From: Datnioides undecimradiatus
Taxonomy: Eukaryota > Chordata > Actinopteri > Lobotiformes > Datnioididae
Length of the DNA stretch: 64,000 nucleotides
Assembly (NCBI GenBank): GCA_008933995.1
Contig: WARS01000071.1
Span: 4,295,652-4,359,651, forward strand
Direction: 5' to 3'
Shown here: positions 1 through 13,450 of the stretch, piece after piece
Layout: each line of letters starts with the position of its first letter
How positions within the stretch are numbered: the stretch's first letter is position 1
The notes under the pieces: generated by a model
What the model was told of the DNA's origin: nothing
Seen by the model: only the letters and a program-made list of their open reading frames with translations
Databases searched by the model: none
Position numbers and translations under genes: made by a program

Positions 1-409
1 GCTAAATTGGTCCCCAGACGCAGCGATCAGACCGAATCGATAGAGCCGCCACCAGATGCTTGTTTTGTTTCATTTCTTCCCCACCCGACTTGGTGTGAGG
101 TTGGAAATGCAGCTCCGCGGCGCCGGCGGAGGAGCTGCATGGGTTGTATTGATTCTTTAAAGGTGATTGTGCGAGATAAACAAAGGGGAAGAGGTTTTAG
201 TACTTCACTGCTTTAATCTTGTCTGCGGTATACGCCGGCCTCTGTGCTCAAATTTCACTCCGCGTGGTAAAAACAAAAAAACACCAATGAAGAGGCTTTC
301 TGTCGGAGATAAAGCTCATTCCCCCTCTTCTCTCTCAAGTGTAGCCAGATAAAACCGTAACCTTCGAATCCTAAGCCTCCGGCGCAGCCTGGCTTATCTT
401 AACCCGCGG

Positions 410-560
410 TGACCCCGCCCCCGTCAGGTCGATTCTCGACCCGCTCATTCGCCCGAAATCGTCCTCCCCCGCGCTGCCCCCTCATCACCCCCACCCACAC
501 TCCCACTCAGCCGGTCAGGTAGCTGCAGTGGGTTTACCCACGGGTGCTCGCGACCACTCG
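410..560. other. Small CpG-rich patch
   Basis: Roughly 15 CpG dinucleotides in 150 nt (cccgcggtgac, ttcgcccgaaatcg, gctcgcgaccactcg), clearly above the neighbouring sequence. No exon is recognised in it. It could be an unmethylated regulatory element or a chance GC-rich stretch. Confidence 0.3.
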
Positions 561-3500
561 AGGAACGTCACCTGGGCTTTGTGTGACCGCGTGCAGGTGA
601 CACTAAATCCAAAGAATAAAGATCCACGGTGTGTGAATTTGCAGCCGCCCTATGGAGCTCTGCTTTCGGGACTCCTCTAGGCTTGAGCCTGACCTTACAG
701 TATTTATGTAAAGCCGTGTTTTCACGCCTCAGAGATTGTTTAGATGCAGCAATATGCAAAACAGAAAAAAACAATAAGGCCTTGATTCCTTTTTTAGCCC
801 TTAAGGAACCCGATAAAATGCTGTTACATCAATAACGCCCGCGGTGTCGTCTAATAGAGTTTATCGAGGGTGAAACAAAAGGCCCATTAGGTAGACATCC
901 ATCATCGCCATCGTCCCCAGGAGACAGAGATAAGATATCAGTCTGCCATCTCCACCGCATGAAGGTCACCGTGCTCCAACCCTTAGACCTCAAGGTGTGC
1001 GGGTCACAAACGGCAATCTGCGGCTCAATCACCTCTCGCTGCTCCCTCCCCGCCACGCAATTTGGCTCAGGGGCAGCTTTTATTACAGCCACGGCAGCTT
1101 GCTTTCCTGTAAAGCCCGCTGCTCGAGCAGAGATTGGGACGGGAAGCGATGGAGGGGGGCGATGGGCCGAGGAGAAAGCGGCGGATGGGACGAGATGCAC
1201 TGGACGAAGGTGTGTGAAAGTAGAGAGGAGAGTGCTAAACCAGAAGTGGGCCCTGGTCTCTGCGTGGAAGCGCTGGATGCAGACCAGATGCAGCAGCAGG
1301 GAGGCCTGTAAATTCAAATAACACCGGGATAATGCACCAGAGACGTCGAGCACATCTATGCACAGACGCTGCAGGTGAAATCAGAGCTCTGCTGTTAACT
1401 CACATGTGCGGGATCAGAGAGGCTCAGTGTTTGTATGTCGGTGTGAGGAGACGGAGGCAATTCTTCCCCCACAGCTGTGTTGTTTACGCACAGCTCCCTT
1501 CCATGGCAACGCCTTTGGTCCTCCCACTCCACCGGACATGGAGGGATGGTGCGGTGGCTGCTTGGCCATGTCCTTGGGTGGGGATCAGGAGGCACAAAGC
1601 TGAACCATGCTCTCTGTTGAAGCCTCTAAAGGCCTACAGATGCTGCACCGCAGTGCAACACAGCAGATGATGTGAGACCACGACACAGTGGGGACGTCGG
1701 TTCACTGTAGTTAAGAGTAAAGCCAAAGCAGGTGGACGAACGGAAGTCATCGCTCGTGTTTATGAACTGCACTGCCTCATTCCCACTTCCCGTCTCCGTC
1801 TTCGCCTTTTTTCCGTGCCGTCTTCCCAGTTTCCTTTTCGTTTCCTCCCCATCCTCATTGTTGTTTGTCCCCACGTCATCTGTCATCCACAGGCAGCGGC
1901 TGCAGGGGGACATATGACATCTGTCCTGCTCCTGATCCCTTTATGTCAGGGGTATTATATTTTTCTGGGGGGAGGGAGGAGGCGCTTGGTAAGGGTTGGG
2001 TCATAAGCCGAGGCTAATTGGCAGCAGGCGAGCGGGGACCCTGTGGGGACAAAAAGAGAGGTGAGGAGGGCAGGGGCCATACCGCTCTCTGGGAGGACTC
2101 TGACACAAAAACATTGCATGACTAGATGTGGCCCTGTTGATGCCAATTAAGGAGGAGGAGGAGGTTTGGGTGCAACACTGGGTGTAGCAAGGATGAGAGG
2201 AGTGGGGAGAAGGGAGGGGGAGGAGAGCGGTTAACAAAGGTTGCCATGACACAGTGGTTGATAACACCAGCAGCCTGTTGCTCTGCGAGTGTGTACGTGT
2301 GTGTGCGCAGACCAGTGTCGTCATCATCACTGATGAATGACTGTCAACATTACCATCGGCCCGAGGTTGCACGAATAAAGTGGGAGATGCTGCAGCTCTC
2401 AGAGGACACCGTTAAGATGAAGTTCTTCTGGATTAACTGCATTTAGTTTAAATTAACAGTTAATAATGTGTATGGATGACACCTTTAAAATGCTGGAGTA
2501 AATCGTGCGTTTAGCTGATAAATGTTGCTTCAAAAATCGGTTGCATCCACTCAACCGAGCGCGTTTTATCATTAATCTGCAAAGGATTACTTATCTTGCA
2601 TCTGTGATGCAGCTCTTGTGTAATCAAGCCGAGTCCCGGCGGGCTAATAACGTCTGTTAGACTGATGTCTTGAGGCCGCGGCCAGTGAAGCGTGAGAACA
2701 AAAAGAATCTGTCAAACGTGCTTGCGCTCGGTTAAAAGGACAGTCACCACAAGCGATGAATTACGAGAAAATATCCCGCTGGATTTGTTTTGGATTAGGC
2801 CAATTTCCTGCAAGACGTCAGTAATCCCTGGAGGACGCAGGTTTTAAAGTCTTTTCGTGGCTGCAGAGGCACAATCTGGTCAACATCATTCCCCATCTGT
2901 GGCTCTGCACCGTCGATGGTCCGCTCCAAACACGATGCATAAACTGCCAGCGAGGGCAGGCGCAGGCTGGGCAGCGTTTACAACAAATACAGTCTGCTCA
3001 TTTCTATACTTACGTCGGATCCAGATGTGCATTTGTGCATACCTGGTGTTCTGGCATCAAATTTCCCTATTGCTCCTAGGAGTGAGTGTGAGGGGAAGAG
3101 GGATTAAGTGAGCAGGCCTTGTAATGCTCTGGGGTCCACACATTGGCCAGATTACGACCGGGCTCGGCTCCAAGCATGCTCTTTCATGCTAATTGCAATT
3201 GACTGTTATATAATACCATTTGTAGAGTCGGTTTAACGCAAAATCACATCCTCAGTATTAAGATCGACGTTTTCATGATGTAAACTCTGCAGCGTCTCGC
3301 TCTCCTTTGGTGTGTTTCGTGCAAACTGGTCCACGTTTATCTGCAGCCGGGCCCCAGATTTATCCATCCTATCTGTCTTCATCTCCCACTCTGCCCGTCT
3401 CACCATTCATGCATTCTCCTACCCATTCTTTTCTCCATGCGAGTATCCATAATCCTGTGCTTTGTCGGGCACCGGAGATAAGATCGATCGAGCATCCGTT

Positions 3501-5443
3501 GCCCCTGCAGCTTCCTGCATCCTGGGCTTGTTTTCTAACTTGGATCGATACTACGTCATAACAATCCTCCCCGTTTCTCTCCTCTGCCTCCCTGACGCGG
3601 CAGCAACGCCTCCTTCATACGTCTCCGTCCTCAGGCATCTGTATTTTGAACCGCAGAGCAGCAGCAGCACGCGAAAGAGTCTCGTCTGACAAAGGGCGCA
3701 TCGATTCCTCCCGAGCCATGCGCAACGCAGGGGAGCATTGATCTAAGCGGTGTTGAAATAGTGTTACTTATTGAGATGTGATTACATGCTAAATGGGGTT
3801 GTCTGTAATGGACCATTTGGACATACAATAGAACTCTGTCATGTAGAACTGCTGTACTGCGTAAGAGCTGACCGGAGATGGTGAGCTGCCAGCAGTCCTG
3901 CAGCAGAAGGATGCTGATTACCCGCTCAGTAAAGACTGCCGCGCACTGACACATCTGAATAATTGATGGCGAATGAGAATATAGAGAGGGTCGAATAGGT
4001 GTGGGTGATACGTCCACAGTAATTGGTTTGTAAGTTCAATATTATATTGTTTGTCATATTATTCGATTTATTTCGTTCTCTTGACGCTCGTTTCTTCTGC
4101 AAACCAGCTTAGACCGATGTGATGTCCGTGATGTGACGTGATCACCCTGACGTCACCCATCAGGTTCTGAGGAGCCTTCGTGAAGCTCGGCGTGTGGTGG
4201 ATGTGGGCGCTGCGTAACTACGCCCAACTTCCACTTATCCGAATGATGCATGGTTGCTGAATCACGCCGGGTAGCTAGCGGAAAGCTGTCAGTTAATGCA
4301 GCTATGCCCCTAATTACACATAACTCTACGCCTTAATGTAATTTAAGAGTTATATAATGAGCTATATAGAGATTAACCCCCTGTACTGTTGTCATGACCT
4401 AGCTATTCTGCACCAGACCTTAAAAACATGGGAGTCAATGGGGCTTGACTCTTCTCTGGAGCCTCGAGTGGCCTTTTGAGGAACTGCAGCTTTTGATACC
4501 GCCCTGGAGATTGCCCCTTGGGCGCTTCATCGCCAATACCTGCCAATCTCATGTCGCGTGAGGATGCAGTAAGAGATTGCGGCGCCCAGATCATGTTAGC
4601 AAGTCACGCAGTTGCATTTGTGACCTCATGCATCCATCCAGCCCTGATTTAAAAAGCAGCCTTTTTCTGAATTTCGAATTTGTGGGATTGATTTCCTAAT
4701 CTCTACCCCTGGACACGTTCTTGCAGTTGCGCAGTAGATCGTAATGCTTTTGTTGATTCGGGACTGAAAGTTCAAAGGATGCACCGAGCTTCTGGTCTTT
4801 ATTCTCTACCTCTGTGGATTTTCCCTGAACTCTGTGTCTCGTAGATGTGCAGCCTAGCGTGCGGACAGTCTCTGCACACTTTAAGTGTCCTGCAGCTCAC
4901 CTAAGGGACCATGCTATTGATGATGAGGTCAGAGAAGACACGGGTCCACTCTGCTGACAGCTCACAGCACTCTCACACCTTCCCGCCCTCTCCCATGAGT
5001 GCCGCAGAGAGGCGAAAGGACAGAAACATGGTATAGCCGGTAATTGCTTTGGTTTTGCCGCCTGCCCGTTCTCCCCTTCCTCGCGTCATCTCAATCAATC
5101 TCCTTCTTATTTCTGCTTTCTTCTCTCGCTCTGCGCTCCTTCTCCTCTTTGGCCTTTGACCCAGCTCCCCTCTCCTGCAATTCCCTCACCTTCCCCGTCA
5201 GCTGTCCCCGTCCCTGACATTCCTCGAATTACCTTGTTTACTTGTTTCGCCCCCCCCCCACGCGCCGCCTCCCCGCCAACCCACACCTCCTCTTTGACTC
5301 CAGCGCTCACGGCTGCAGGCTGTTCTGTTGTTCGGGAGGCTGCTGGGTGAAAATGCCAGATGAGGAGTTAATTGTCTCATTACTAACGCGGTGTCTGGAC
5401 CACCCTCATTAATTTAAGAGCTGATGAGGTGGTATTGACCCAG

Positions 5444-5461
5444 GTGTGTGTGTGTGTGTGT
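5444..5461 (+). repeat. (GT)n microsatellite
   Basis: Nine uninterrupted GT units in presumed intron 1. Confidence 0.95.
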
Positions 5462-8400
5462 CGGCGTGTGATCTTTTCTGTCCTCCTCCTCCTCTCCCCG
5501 TCTGGATGTATAATTGCGTGAACCAACCTGCATTTGAAAAAAATAAAAATCATTACAAACATTTAAAACATTAGACAACGATCAGCAGCTCTTATTCCCA
5601 CAACCGCTGCATCCAAGCGCGCGGTAAACAACTTCGATATCAAATCAAATTTTAAATCCATCCCCAGAGGACCGCTGTTTGATTCTTGCCACATTCCATG
5701 TTTCCTGAAAGGGCAAACAACACGACCGTCCTCTGCTATTGTAAATGCACGCTGGTCAAATCAATGTCTCATTATCTGTGATTATTATTCTGCAGCGATC
5801 ACTCGCTCATTCACACTGCAGACACGGCCATGTTCAAAATTATGTTCAGCGCAGTGATTATCGGCGTTTTTGTCCGTTCAGTGCCTCGATGCAGGGGTTT
5901 GTTTTCCAACCGAGTTAACGCCAAATAATTAAAGAGAATGAAAGGGGTTTGACATTTATTTCAGAGAAAATATCAAATGAGTCCAAACACCAATGAAAAG
6001 CACGGTACGCGCGTCCCTCGTGACATCCGGGCGTAATAATTGTGTCAGCGAGGAACTACGTGATCAAACTTTCATATGTTTGCGGCTCAGATCTCGCATT
6101 CAGGTTGTAGCCACAGGTTTTGAACACCGAGTACCACGCAGATGCTTTTTTTTTTCAGCCGGCAGATGCTGACGACACGTCACTGGGATCTCGGCGGGCT
6201 TTAGGGTGCGGGATGGATCCAAATTCGGATCGTCAGAGCTGAGGGTCTGGGGATAGATGGTGTCGTGTGCTGGCGCAGATTGCGAAGCCCTCGGAGACAA
6301 ACTTGTGATTTCGGGCTGTATAAATAAAATTGACTCGAGGTGACTGACCTGATTATGAGCACACATTATGAGGCAGAAATGCATATTGGGGTCTTTTGGA
6401 CCGGGCTTATTCTTGTAAGTAGTTGACAGAATTCAATCAAAGTGTAAAACCAGATCTTCTGATCTAACTTCTCCCTGTGTTCCCCGAGATCACAGACAGA
6501 AAACTTGTTTTTGCCGCTCAAAGAATTGCTCTGTCCGCTTTCTATCCACCTCGTCACCTCAGAGCACACTTCCCAGGGAAACTTGATGTAATCTCATTAA
6601 CTTTGTACGACTATTGTTTGCGATTACTCGCGCGGCTCAGATCCAGGTGCCTCCTAGCTGCTCCCCTCTTCCGTCTTTTCCTTCCTGGCTTTGTGAGCGG
6701 CTGTTTTTGGAGCCTGACATCTCTCTGAGGAGCACGACAAGTTCATGGGAAGGAGGGGCCCGACGTACTCCTGCTCCCTCATTGGTTGTAGCCGATGACT
6801 TCATGCTGGCTGCGTGATGTCGCTTTGTGGAAGTGTCAAGGCCTTACATCATTAGCTGAAGTTGAATCTGAGCTATACACAAACCCGTACGTGCGTTGGT
6901 TTGTCTCAGTATTATAAGTAAAAGCAAGATGCCTTCAGGTTGCTCTGCTCACTTTTCAATTAACTAAGCTGTGGCTTGTAGCTAAAAAGCACCGACAAAC
7001 CAAGGTCTCCGTTTGTTCATGCTGTTTATACTTTGACCCACTCATGGAGAGTCTCAGGTGTGGATGAAATCTATTGTGTGGGTCACCCGGAGTGCAGATT
7101 CACGCAGCAAAATATGAGGATGAGCAGCTCAAGCTGATCGGTAGCTGTTAGCTTCTCATGATGTCAATGCGTCTCCCGGCTTCCTTCATCTCGGAGGATG
7201 GAGAAGCCGCTGAATAAGAAATCCTTTGCTCCTGAGCATCTTAAGTGACGTCGGTTGCTTGTGATGTGATGCACAACTGCATTGCCTTTTAGAAATGTCT
7301 GCACAGCGCCCCTAATTAAACCTTTCAGATATGAAAATCTCCCATCGGCCTATAAATGATTAGTTCTTCATTTAGATGTTGCAGTTGCTTAATACAGCTG
7401 ATCATTAGCAGCATCGTGATTACTGTTGCCGTTAAATTTCCTAATTCATGCACAGATCAGTGCTGTTTGTTATGATTAGGCCATTTATTTGCCTGCAGCA
7501 TTGTCAGTGATACACTTCAAACTGTGCCACATGTGGAGGCGCAGCACTCATCCGTCACGCCACTTGATGACAGCACAGGATACACCTGTGTTTCCTCGCC
7601 CAGAGCGCCTCCAGAAGCCTCCTCTCTTCGCTCCTCATCTCCTCCAGGTGCACGTAACAGATTGGGAGATCCTCCGCGATGGCGGCGGAGGAAGCGTTTC
7701 CATGTCGAGGGAGGGAGAGAGGACACGAGGAAGCATATGTTGGCTTAATGAAAAAGCACCCACTGACTGGCCCACCCCAGGGGACGCCTTCCCAGCAGGC
7801 GAACTGATTTCATAACATGTTAAAATAAGTGTCCTTTCATCGTCACTGCATTAAATTGTTCCCCAAATTAATAAAAAATACATTTCCAACACGTCTTTCT
7901 GAAATTATCCACTCTCTGAGCGTGTGTGTGCGCGCGCTGGCCGAACACACAGCAATTTTTAAATTAACTCGCGATGCAGCAGTGAAATGAAACAGGTCAG
8001 AGCCAACACTGCGGGCTGACATTGTGGAGTGTAAGTAAGGCCAGCAAGGCTCACCTCTCCTCCACCTCCGACGCTCACACAATAGAGGCTCACTCTGCCG
8101 CCCGTCTCCCTCTCTGTTTGCTCTCCCTTCCACAGGCCACTGCACCCAGACCTAATCAGTCTCGAGCTGCTCATCTGAGCCCTTAAGATCATGGGGCACG
8201 GCAGGCCCCCTCGCTACCGGATCAAAGGGAAATCTCCAGCGTCATCCGGTGTCGCTCAGTAAACATGTTGAATCTGTGAAACATGACATCCGGTCAGGTT
8301 ATGATGGTGCGCAGGCCCAAAGAAAAGCAGTTTCTACGCAGGTGGCAGTCTGCATGCTTTGACAGACACAGGTGAGAAACTGAAATATGATCCACGAGGT

Positions 8401-9891
8401 TAAGACCTGGTATGTCACATGATGCTGGATTTATGCATGATCGAAGCGGTTTAGCGTTCACCAAAACATGCCAATAGCACAAGTTTTGATTTCGCCTGAT
8501 AGCTCCAGCACAGCACCGGGTAGATGAATTGTAAATGATGCAGCAGCGCTGTGCATTTACATCCACACTCAGTGTTTTTCATTAAAATGCGCTGTGTTTA
8601 TCCTTGAGCTCTGACGAATGCGTCGCCTGCAATTCCTTCCTCGTATTTAAAATATTTAAAATCCTGCATTGTTGGCATTTATGTTTACTAGCTTGCAGTC
8701 TTCCTTCTCCCTTCCCTGCCTTTGTTAGCATATTGATGCGTGTCATTGGAATAGCATGAAGGCTTTCGCAGGAGTGCGTGTGCAAGGACTCGCAAGCACG
8801 CGTGCGCGCACAAGACAAACAAAGCAGGGACCTGCTTATAGAAAAACAGCTCTACTAGAGGTCGACAAGCTCCACAGGGAACCATTAATTATATTCCCCA
8901 TCGTATTTAACTAGATATGTGTTGCTGAAAACCAGAAGGCTCCAGAGCCTTTCTTCAACTGTGAACAATCCCCACCAGCATCAGGAACTCCAACTGACCA
9001 GTCACCTGCAGGGTATCTCTGTAAATGCTGTAGTCTTCACAGGTGGTTACATCTCCGAGGAGGTGCATATCAGCTACGGCATAGCTTAGGCATCTGGGTG
9101 CACAGGCTCTGCAGCTTATAGTGTCATCCCTTGTTGTGCTGCAGCAAAGGTTAAGTCAGGACCAAAGTGGTTGTCATCCAGCAACCGACACATTTGTTTT
9201 CACCCAGCCCAGCTGCATTTGTGCATGACTGGCACTCTGCTACGTTAGCCTAAACAGTCTTATCGGCCTCTGCTATGATGCATCAGGTCTTTGCCTCAGA
9301 TTTGCAGTAGTTTTACCAGACATGGCTTTGCACAAATGCACGAATGCAAGATGTTTGCGAGCGCAATCCCGCTCACAGCGACCTCATCAGCCGCTCACGC
9401 CCTTTGTAGTTTCTAAGAATTCACCCCACGCCCGACCCAGCCGGAGCATTAATTACCAAAGGAGGGCACATTGTTGCGTCTTATCTCGCTCCTGCACGAG
9501 GACTCGTCAGACAGTCGTGACATTTTTGGGAAGGTCATCTCTCAATGAGCAAAAGCAAATGAGAGTGACATCCTGTGAAAGGCCGTGATAGGACACGAGA
9601 TCTACGGCTGACGCGTTTACGAAAGTCATTGTATCCCAATTACAAGCAGCTCTTTGGCGTTTTGTGCGACGCGTGCCGCCCGGCGATCTTATGCAGAGCA
9701 CACACACGGCCGGCTTGGCTCCCTGTGCTTGACCTTGACTCCTGCTGTCGATCCGTGCCTGAGTGAATGAGCGGAACACAGATGCCGATCCATCATGAAC
9801 GCGACGTACACTTGACACATCTGGGCACTTGAGTGTGCATTTGCATGAGAACGACGCACGAAAGCCGGCCGAAGAGTTGCTGACAGACTGA

Positions 9892-9911
9892 GTGTGTGTG
9901 TGTGTGTGTGT
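9892..9911 (+). repeat. (GT)n microsatellite
   Basis: Ten GT units in presumed intron 1, followed by T-rich sequence. Confidence 0.95.
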
Positions 9912-10126
9912 TTTGGAGGCGTTTGCAGAAGATATATTTATTTACATATGTGTTTGTGTGTGGAGGTGAAGGAGCCTCAGATTAATGTGTTTAGTGGGAG
10001 AACGGTTTTGGTTATGAAGTGGAGGTTTTTACGTAGGAGAGAGCCGTTCACATGGAGACCTTGAATGTGTAACAATGAGTAATCGTGCGAGCAGCAGGTG
10101 CAGCAAAATATCCAGCTTCTTATGTG

Positions 10127-10140
10127 CCCCCCCCCCCCCC
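10127..10140 (+). repeat. C14 homopolymer
   Basis: Fourteen consecutive C. Likely length-variable and prone to sequencing error. Confidence 0.95.
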
Positions 10141-12899
10141 ACATCCTCCTCCGCAGTCATCCATCGCCAGTCTAAGACCCGTCCTTACCCCGCTTCCTCA
10201 TTTAACCACAGCCTCAAATTCACCCCCGCGGCCTGGGTACTGTTTTTAAATTACTCTCACGTCCTTGTTGGCACTCTCGTCTCCCGCCTTTGCGTTGAAC
10301 ATAGATTACAAACCAGAATAGGCGGACGAGTGACACGCTGCGAAATCAGGTGAGCGTTCCCGCGGCAGTAGCGCCTGCCACAGCTGACTCCGACGAAAAA
10401 TCACGCCTCTCACATTAAAAAATATTGCTCCTGTGTATTTTTGGCTTTTATACTCATTTCTTTTGCATTATGTGAGTAGGATGACAAGAACACTTATTAG
10501 ATTTGTCATTTTTGTTCTTAAACACTATCCAAAATAAAAAGAAAGAAGCCAATGGCCTCGGAGCGGGAATGTGCAGGCAGCGAACACATGTGAGAGGCTG
10601 AAATCAAAATCAACATCCCTGCCGTTTTCTCTCACTCTGTGTTTCGTGGAGAAGCACAATAGCGTGTTCAACGTTCCAACTATGGGGTCAAATGTATCAC
10701 GAGATACTTGAGATGGCATTATTTTACTGCTGAATAGAAGCTGCAGAGGTTCAAGTCGCTGATTATCATTAGAGTGCCACTCCTTTTATATAATAAAACG
10801 TCTTAAACTGCAAACCGGGAGGAACGCTCTCAGCTTTTCCACCTTTACGTATCTGATATCTTCTCAGGAAACCTCCCCTTTGCTATCGAGGAAGGTGAAA
10901 GACTTTTTTTGCTAGACCTGATTCTTATCAGGCAGTTTTGGGTCAGCCTTTCCCTCCCCGCATTCGCCAGTGTTTGTTTTCAGCCGGGTGAATAGAGGAT
11001 GTTAGTCAAATACACCCACTTCTAAACCAGGCGGGGAACAATGAGAACATTGTGCAGCGGTGGAGTTGCTGTAGCTCCTTGAGCACCTCTTGTTTGCGCG
11101 GTCCCGTCGACGGCCGAGATTGCTAATAAATCTCGTAGTGAGCGCCTCGTTACAGGAAGTGCAGATAAAGAAGTAGAACTCGAGTGTAAATGCACTGGCA
11201 TGCATCCACGTCTCCTCTCATTGGCTGGTTTTTGTTTTACCTTTGCCCCGAGAGTTTGACTCATACTTCTCTCAGGGAGGGGGCACCCTGCCAGCATGCG
11301 TTTCCACCTCGGAGAATTAGTCGATTTAATTTAGGCTTTGTAACCTTGAAAACACCATTCATCTTTCTCCTGTATAGATTTTTCTTTACTTGACTGCTTG
11401 CCACCCGCTTCCCCCATGCTGCGTTCTTGCCTCTCATTTTTCTCCATAACACCGGCAACATTGGTGGCAGCCAGGCACGGTGAAATACAGACTGCAATTG
11501 GATGAAGTGCACGGCTCCCAGACAGACGTGACCAGGGTGAAAGGATTGGGAGCCCCATGCCAGCCAATCTCCCCGATAATGGAATGTGGCCGCCTAACAA
11601 CATTCATAAATATTCAGATGAGGCGAAATGAGGCTGCCCAAGAGATTGTGTGGCGCAAGCTGTCAGCGGCATGCGCAAGAAGAAACAACAACAGCATTGC
11701 TGTGTTGGTGTGCTGTAGGGAAGAGGCAAGGATCTCATTCTGTCATGTAGCAGGAGTCAGAAGTGCGTGGGTGGTATTGTTCTTTTTTTTTTTTGGTTGT
11801 TTCCGTTGAGGTTCGCTTGATTTTGAATATGAACCGTGTTGAGCTGATCTCTTCTTTCTGAATGGGTGAAAACAAATGCCCCGCTGGCTCCGAGGAATGA
11901 TGTACGCTGGGGCTGATCGAGGCCCCCGCTTCACCTCAACAATCAGCACACGCTGCAGTTTCCCCTCAAAGTATGTGTCAGAGCCGCAATTAACGTGGCA
12001 GTGGCTAGCCACATTTCGGTTGAGGAACGGGCTCCCTGCAGGTCGTGGACAAATCCAGGAATCCTAATGACTGAAAGGTTTTCTGCAGCGGGGAAACAGT
12101 CAAGTTAATAGAACCAGTCGTACTCTAACCCTTCATATTTGTGCTAATATCTGCAGGCTCAAACCAAATCCAGGGAGCTCAGTTTGGTTCTGTTGAGCAA
12201 ACACTATCTTTATCTGCTATTATCAGAGCAATATCAGCCCAGTTAGTTTCACGCGGAAGGCACCTCCTTCGTTAATCCTGCTCAAACATCGGTGATATTT
12301 TAGTAATAGGGCTGAATTTGAAATATAAATTAAATATAATAGAAGCTTAGATGGGTGAAATGCAGCTGAAATAAAATAATCAACGTCCTTTTTCCGGGAG
12401 CTAGCTTCAGAGCACTACCACTAACTCTGCCTCTTTAGCCGCAGCAGCGTTTGACCTTGGAGAAAGTTATCACTCTTCCGACTGTCAGGGCCTCAGTCTG
12501 TCAGGGCTCAATGGACATCAATAGATGTAGAAGTTTGATTGAGCATGGAGCGTGGTTTGTGGTGCAGATGAGCGGACTGTGCGGCACCTCTGGCTCTTAA
12601 TCTCGTGTTTATGCTCAACGCCAAGGTCAAACTGGTTCTCGTGCGTTGAAGCATCAGCCGAACCAAGAAACAACTTTTAATTGTGCACCGTGGATAGATG
12701 GAAATCATAGCTCATCATCATCATTGTGTTAAATTATGCCTGATTGGTTATTGTTACAGGGTGACTGATAACAGGGGTTCCCCCTATTTTATATTAGCAC
12801 CACAAATTAAAGGCAGTAGGCCACTCACCGTCATATGAACATTTCTTAGCCATGCTAGCAGCGTATCGCTCCAGGGGCTGCAGTGTTGATGAGTCAACC

Positions 12900-13450
12900 A
12901 CTTTGGTTCGGATGCAGAACTTTTACTTTGATTGCTATTAAATCTTGTACAGTCATTTATGGTCCTCAGAGGCTGAACCATGCTGATGTCTATGATTTGC
13001 TAACTTTCCCTCTAGCACAACCAGCAGGTAAACTATTTCATTTACCCTTTGAAACATCGATCCGTGGTGCACAGAGGATGCATTTTAATGACCTTGGAGG
13101 TCTTTAAAACCCTAATTTATCCAGGTTTTCCTTTTGTTTATGACCCAAGACCTGCAAAGACATCCGAACCAGCCTCAGCTGTAGGGCTAATTAGCAAATG
13201 TTAGCATGCTGACATGCTAATCCAAGCTTTTGAAACAGGGTAAACGTTATAGGTGCTAAACACTCTGTGAATGTTAGTACACTCACGCAGAAGATGGTGA
13301 GCACATCAGCCTACACCTTGCACCTGCTTATCACCAGCATGTTAGCGTTCTCATGCAGACATTAGCATTTAGCTCACAGCAGCACTAAGTGCCTAATTAC
13401 CGCCTCACAGATCTGCAAGCGTGCCTGTAGATTCTTGTGTATCTTTGCTA
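12900..13450 (+). mobile_element. Diverged copy of a dispersed teleost repeat (non-coding)
   Basis: It contains ttatggtcctcagaggctga and cgtggtgcacagaggatg, then aatgttagcatgctgacatg and cattagcatttagctcacag. The same phrases recur at about 29.1 and 40.8-41.2 kb. They resemble an abundant percomorph interspersed repeat in which 'tgtccccagaggatgaatc' and 'gttagcatgctgacgttagc' segments are typical (recalled, not searched). No coding capacity. Boundaries are approximate. Confidence 0.55.

Noticed and set aside
829-1353. 174-codon open frame on the minus strand
   Set aside because: No recognisable domain, overlapped by open frames on the + strand, GC-rich composition keeps stops rare. No splice context or homology supports a gene.
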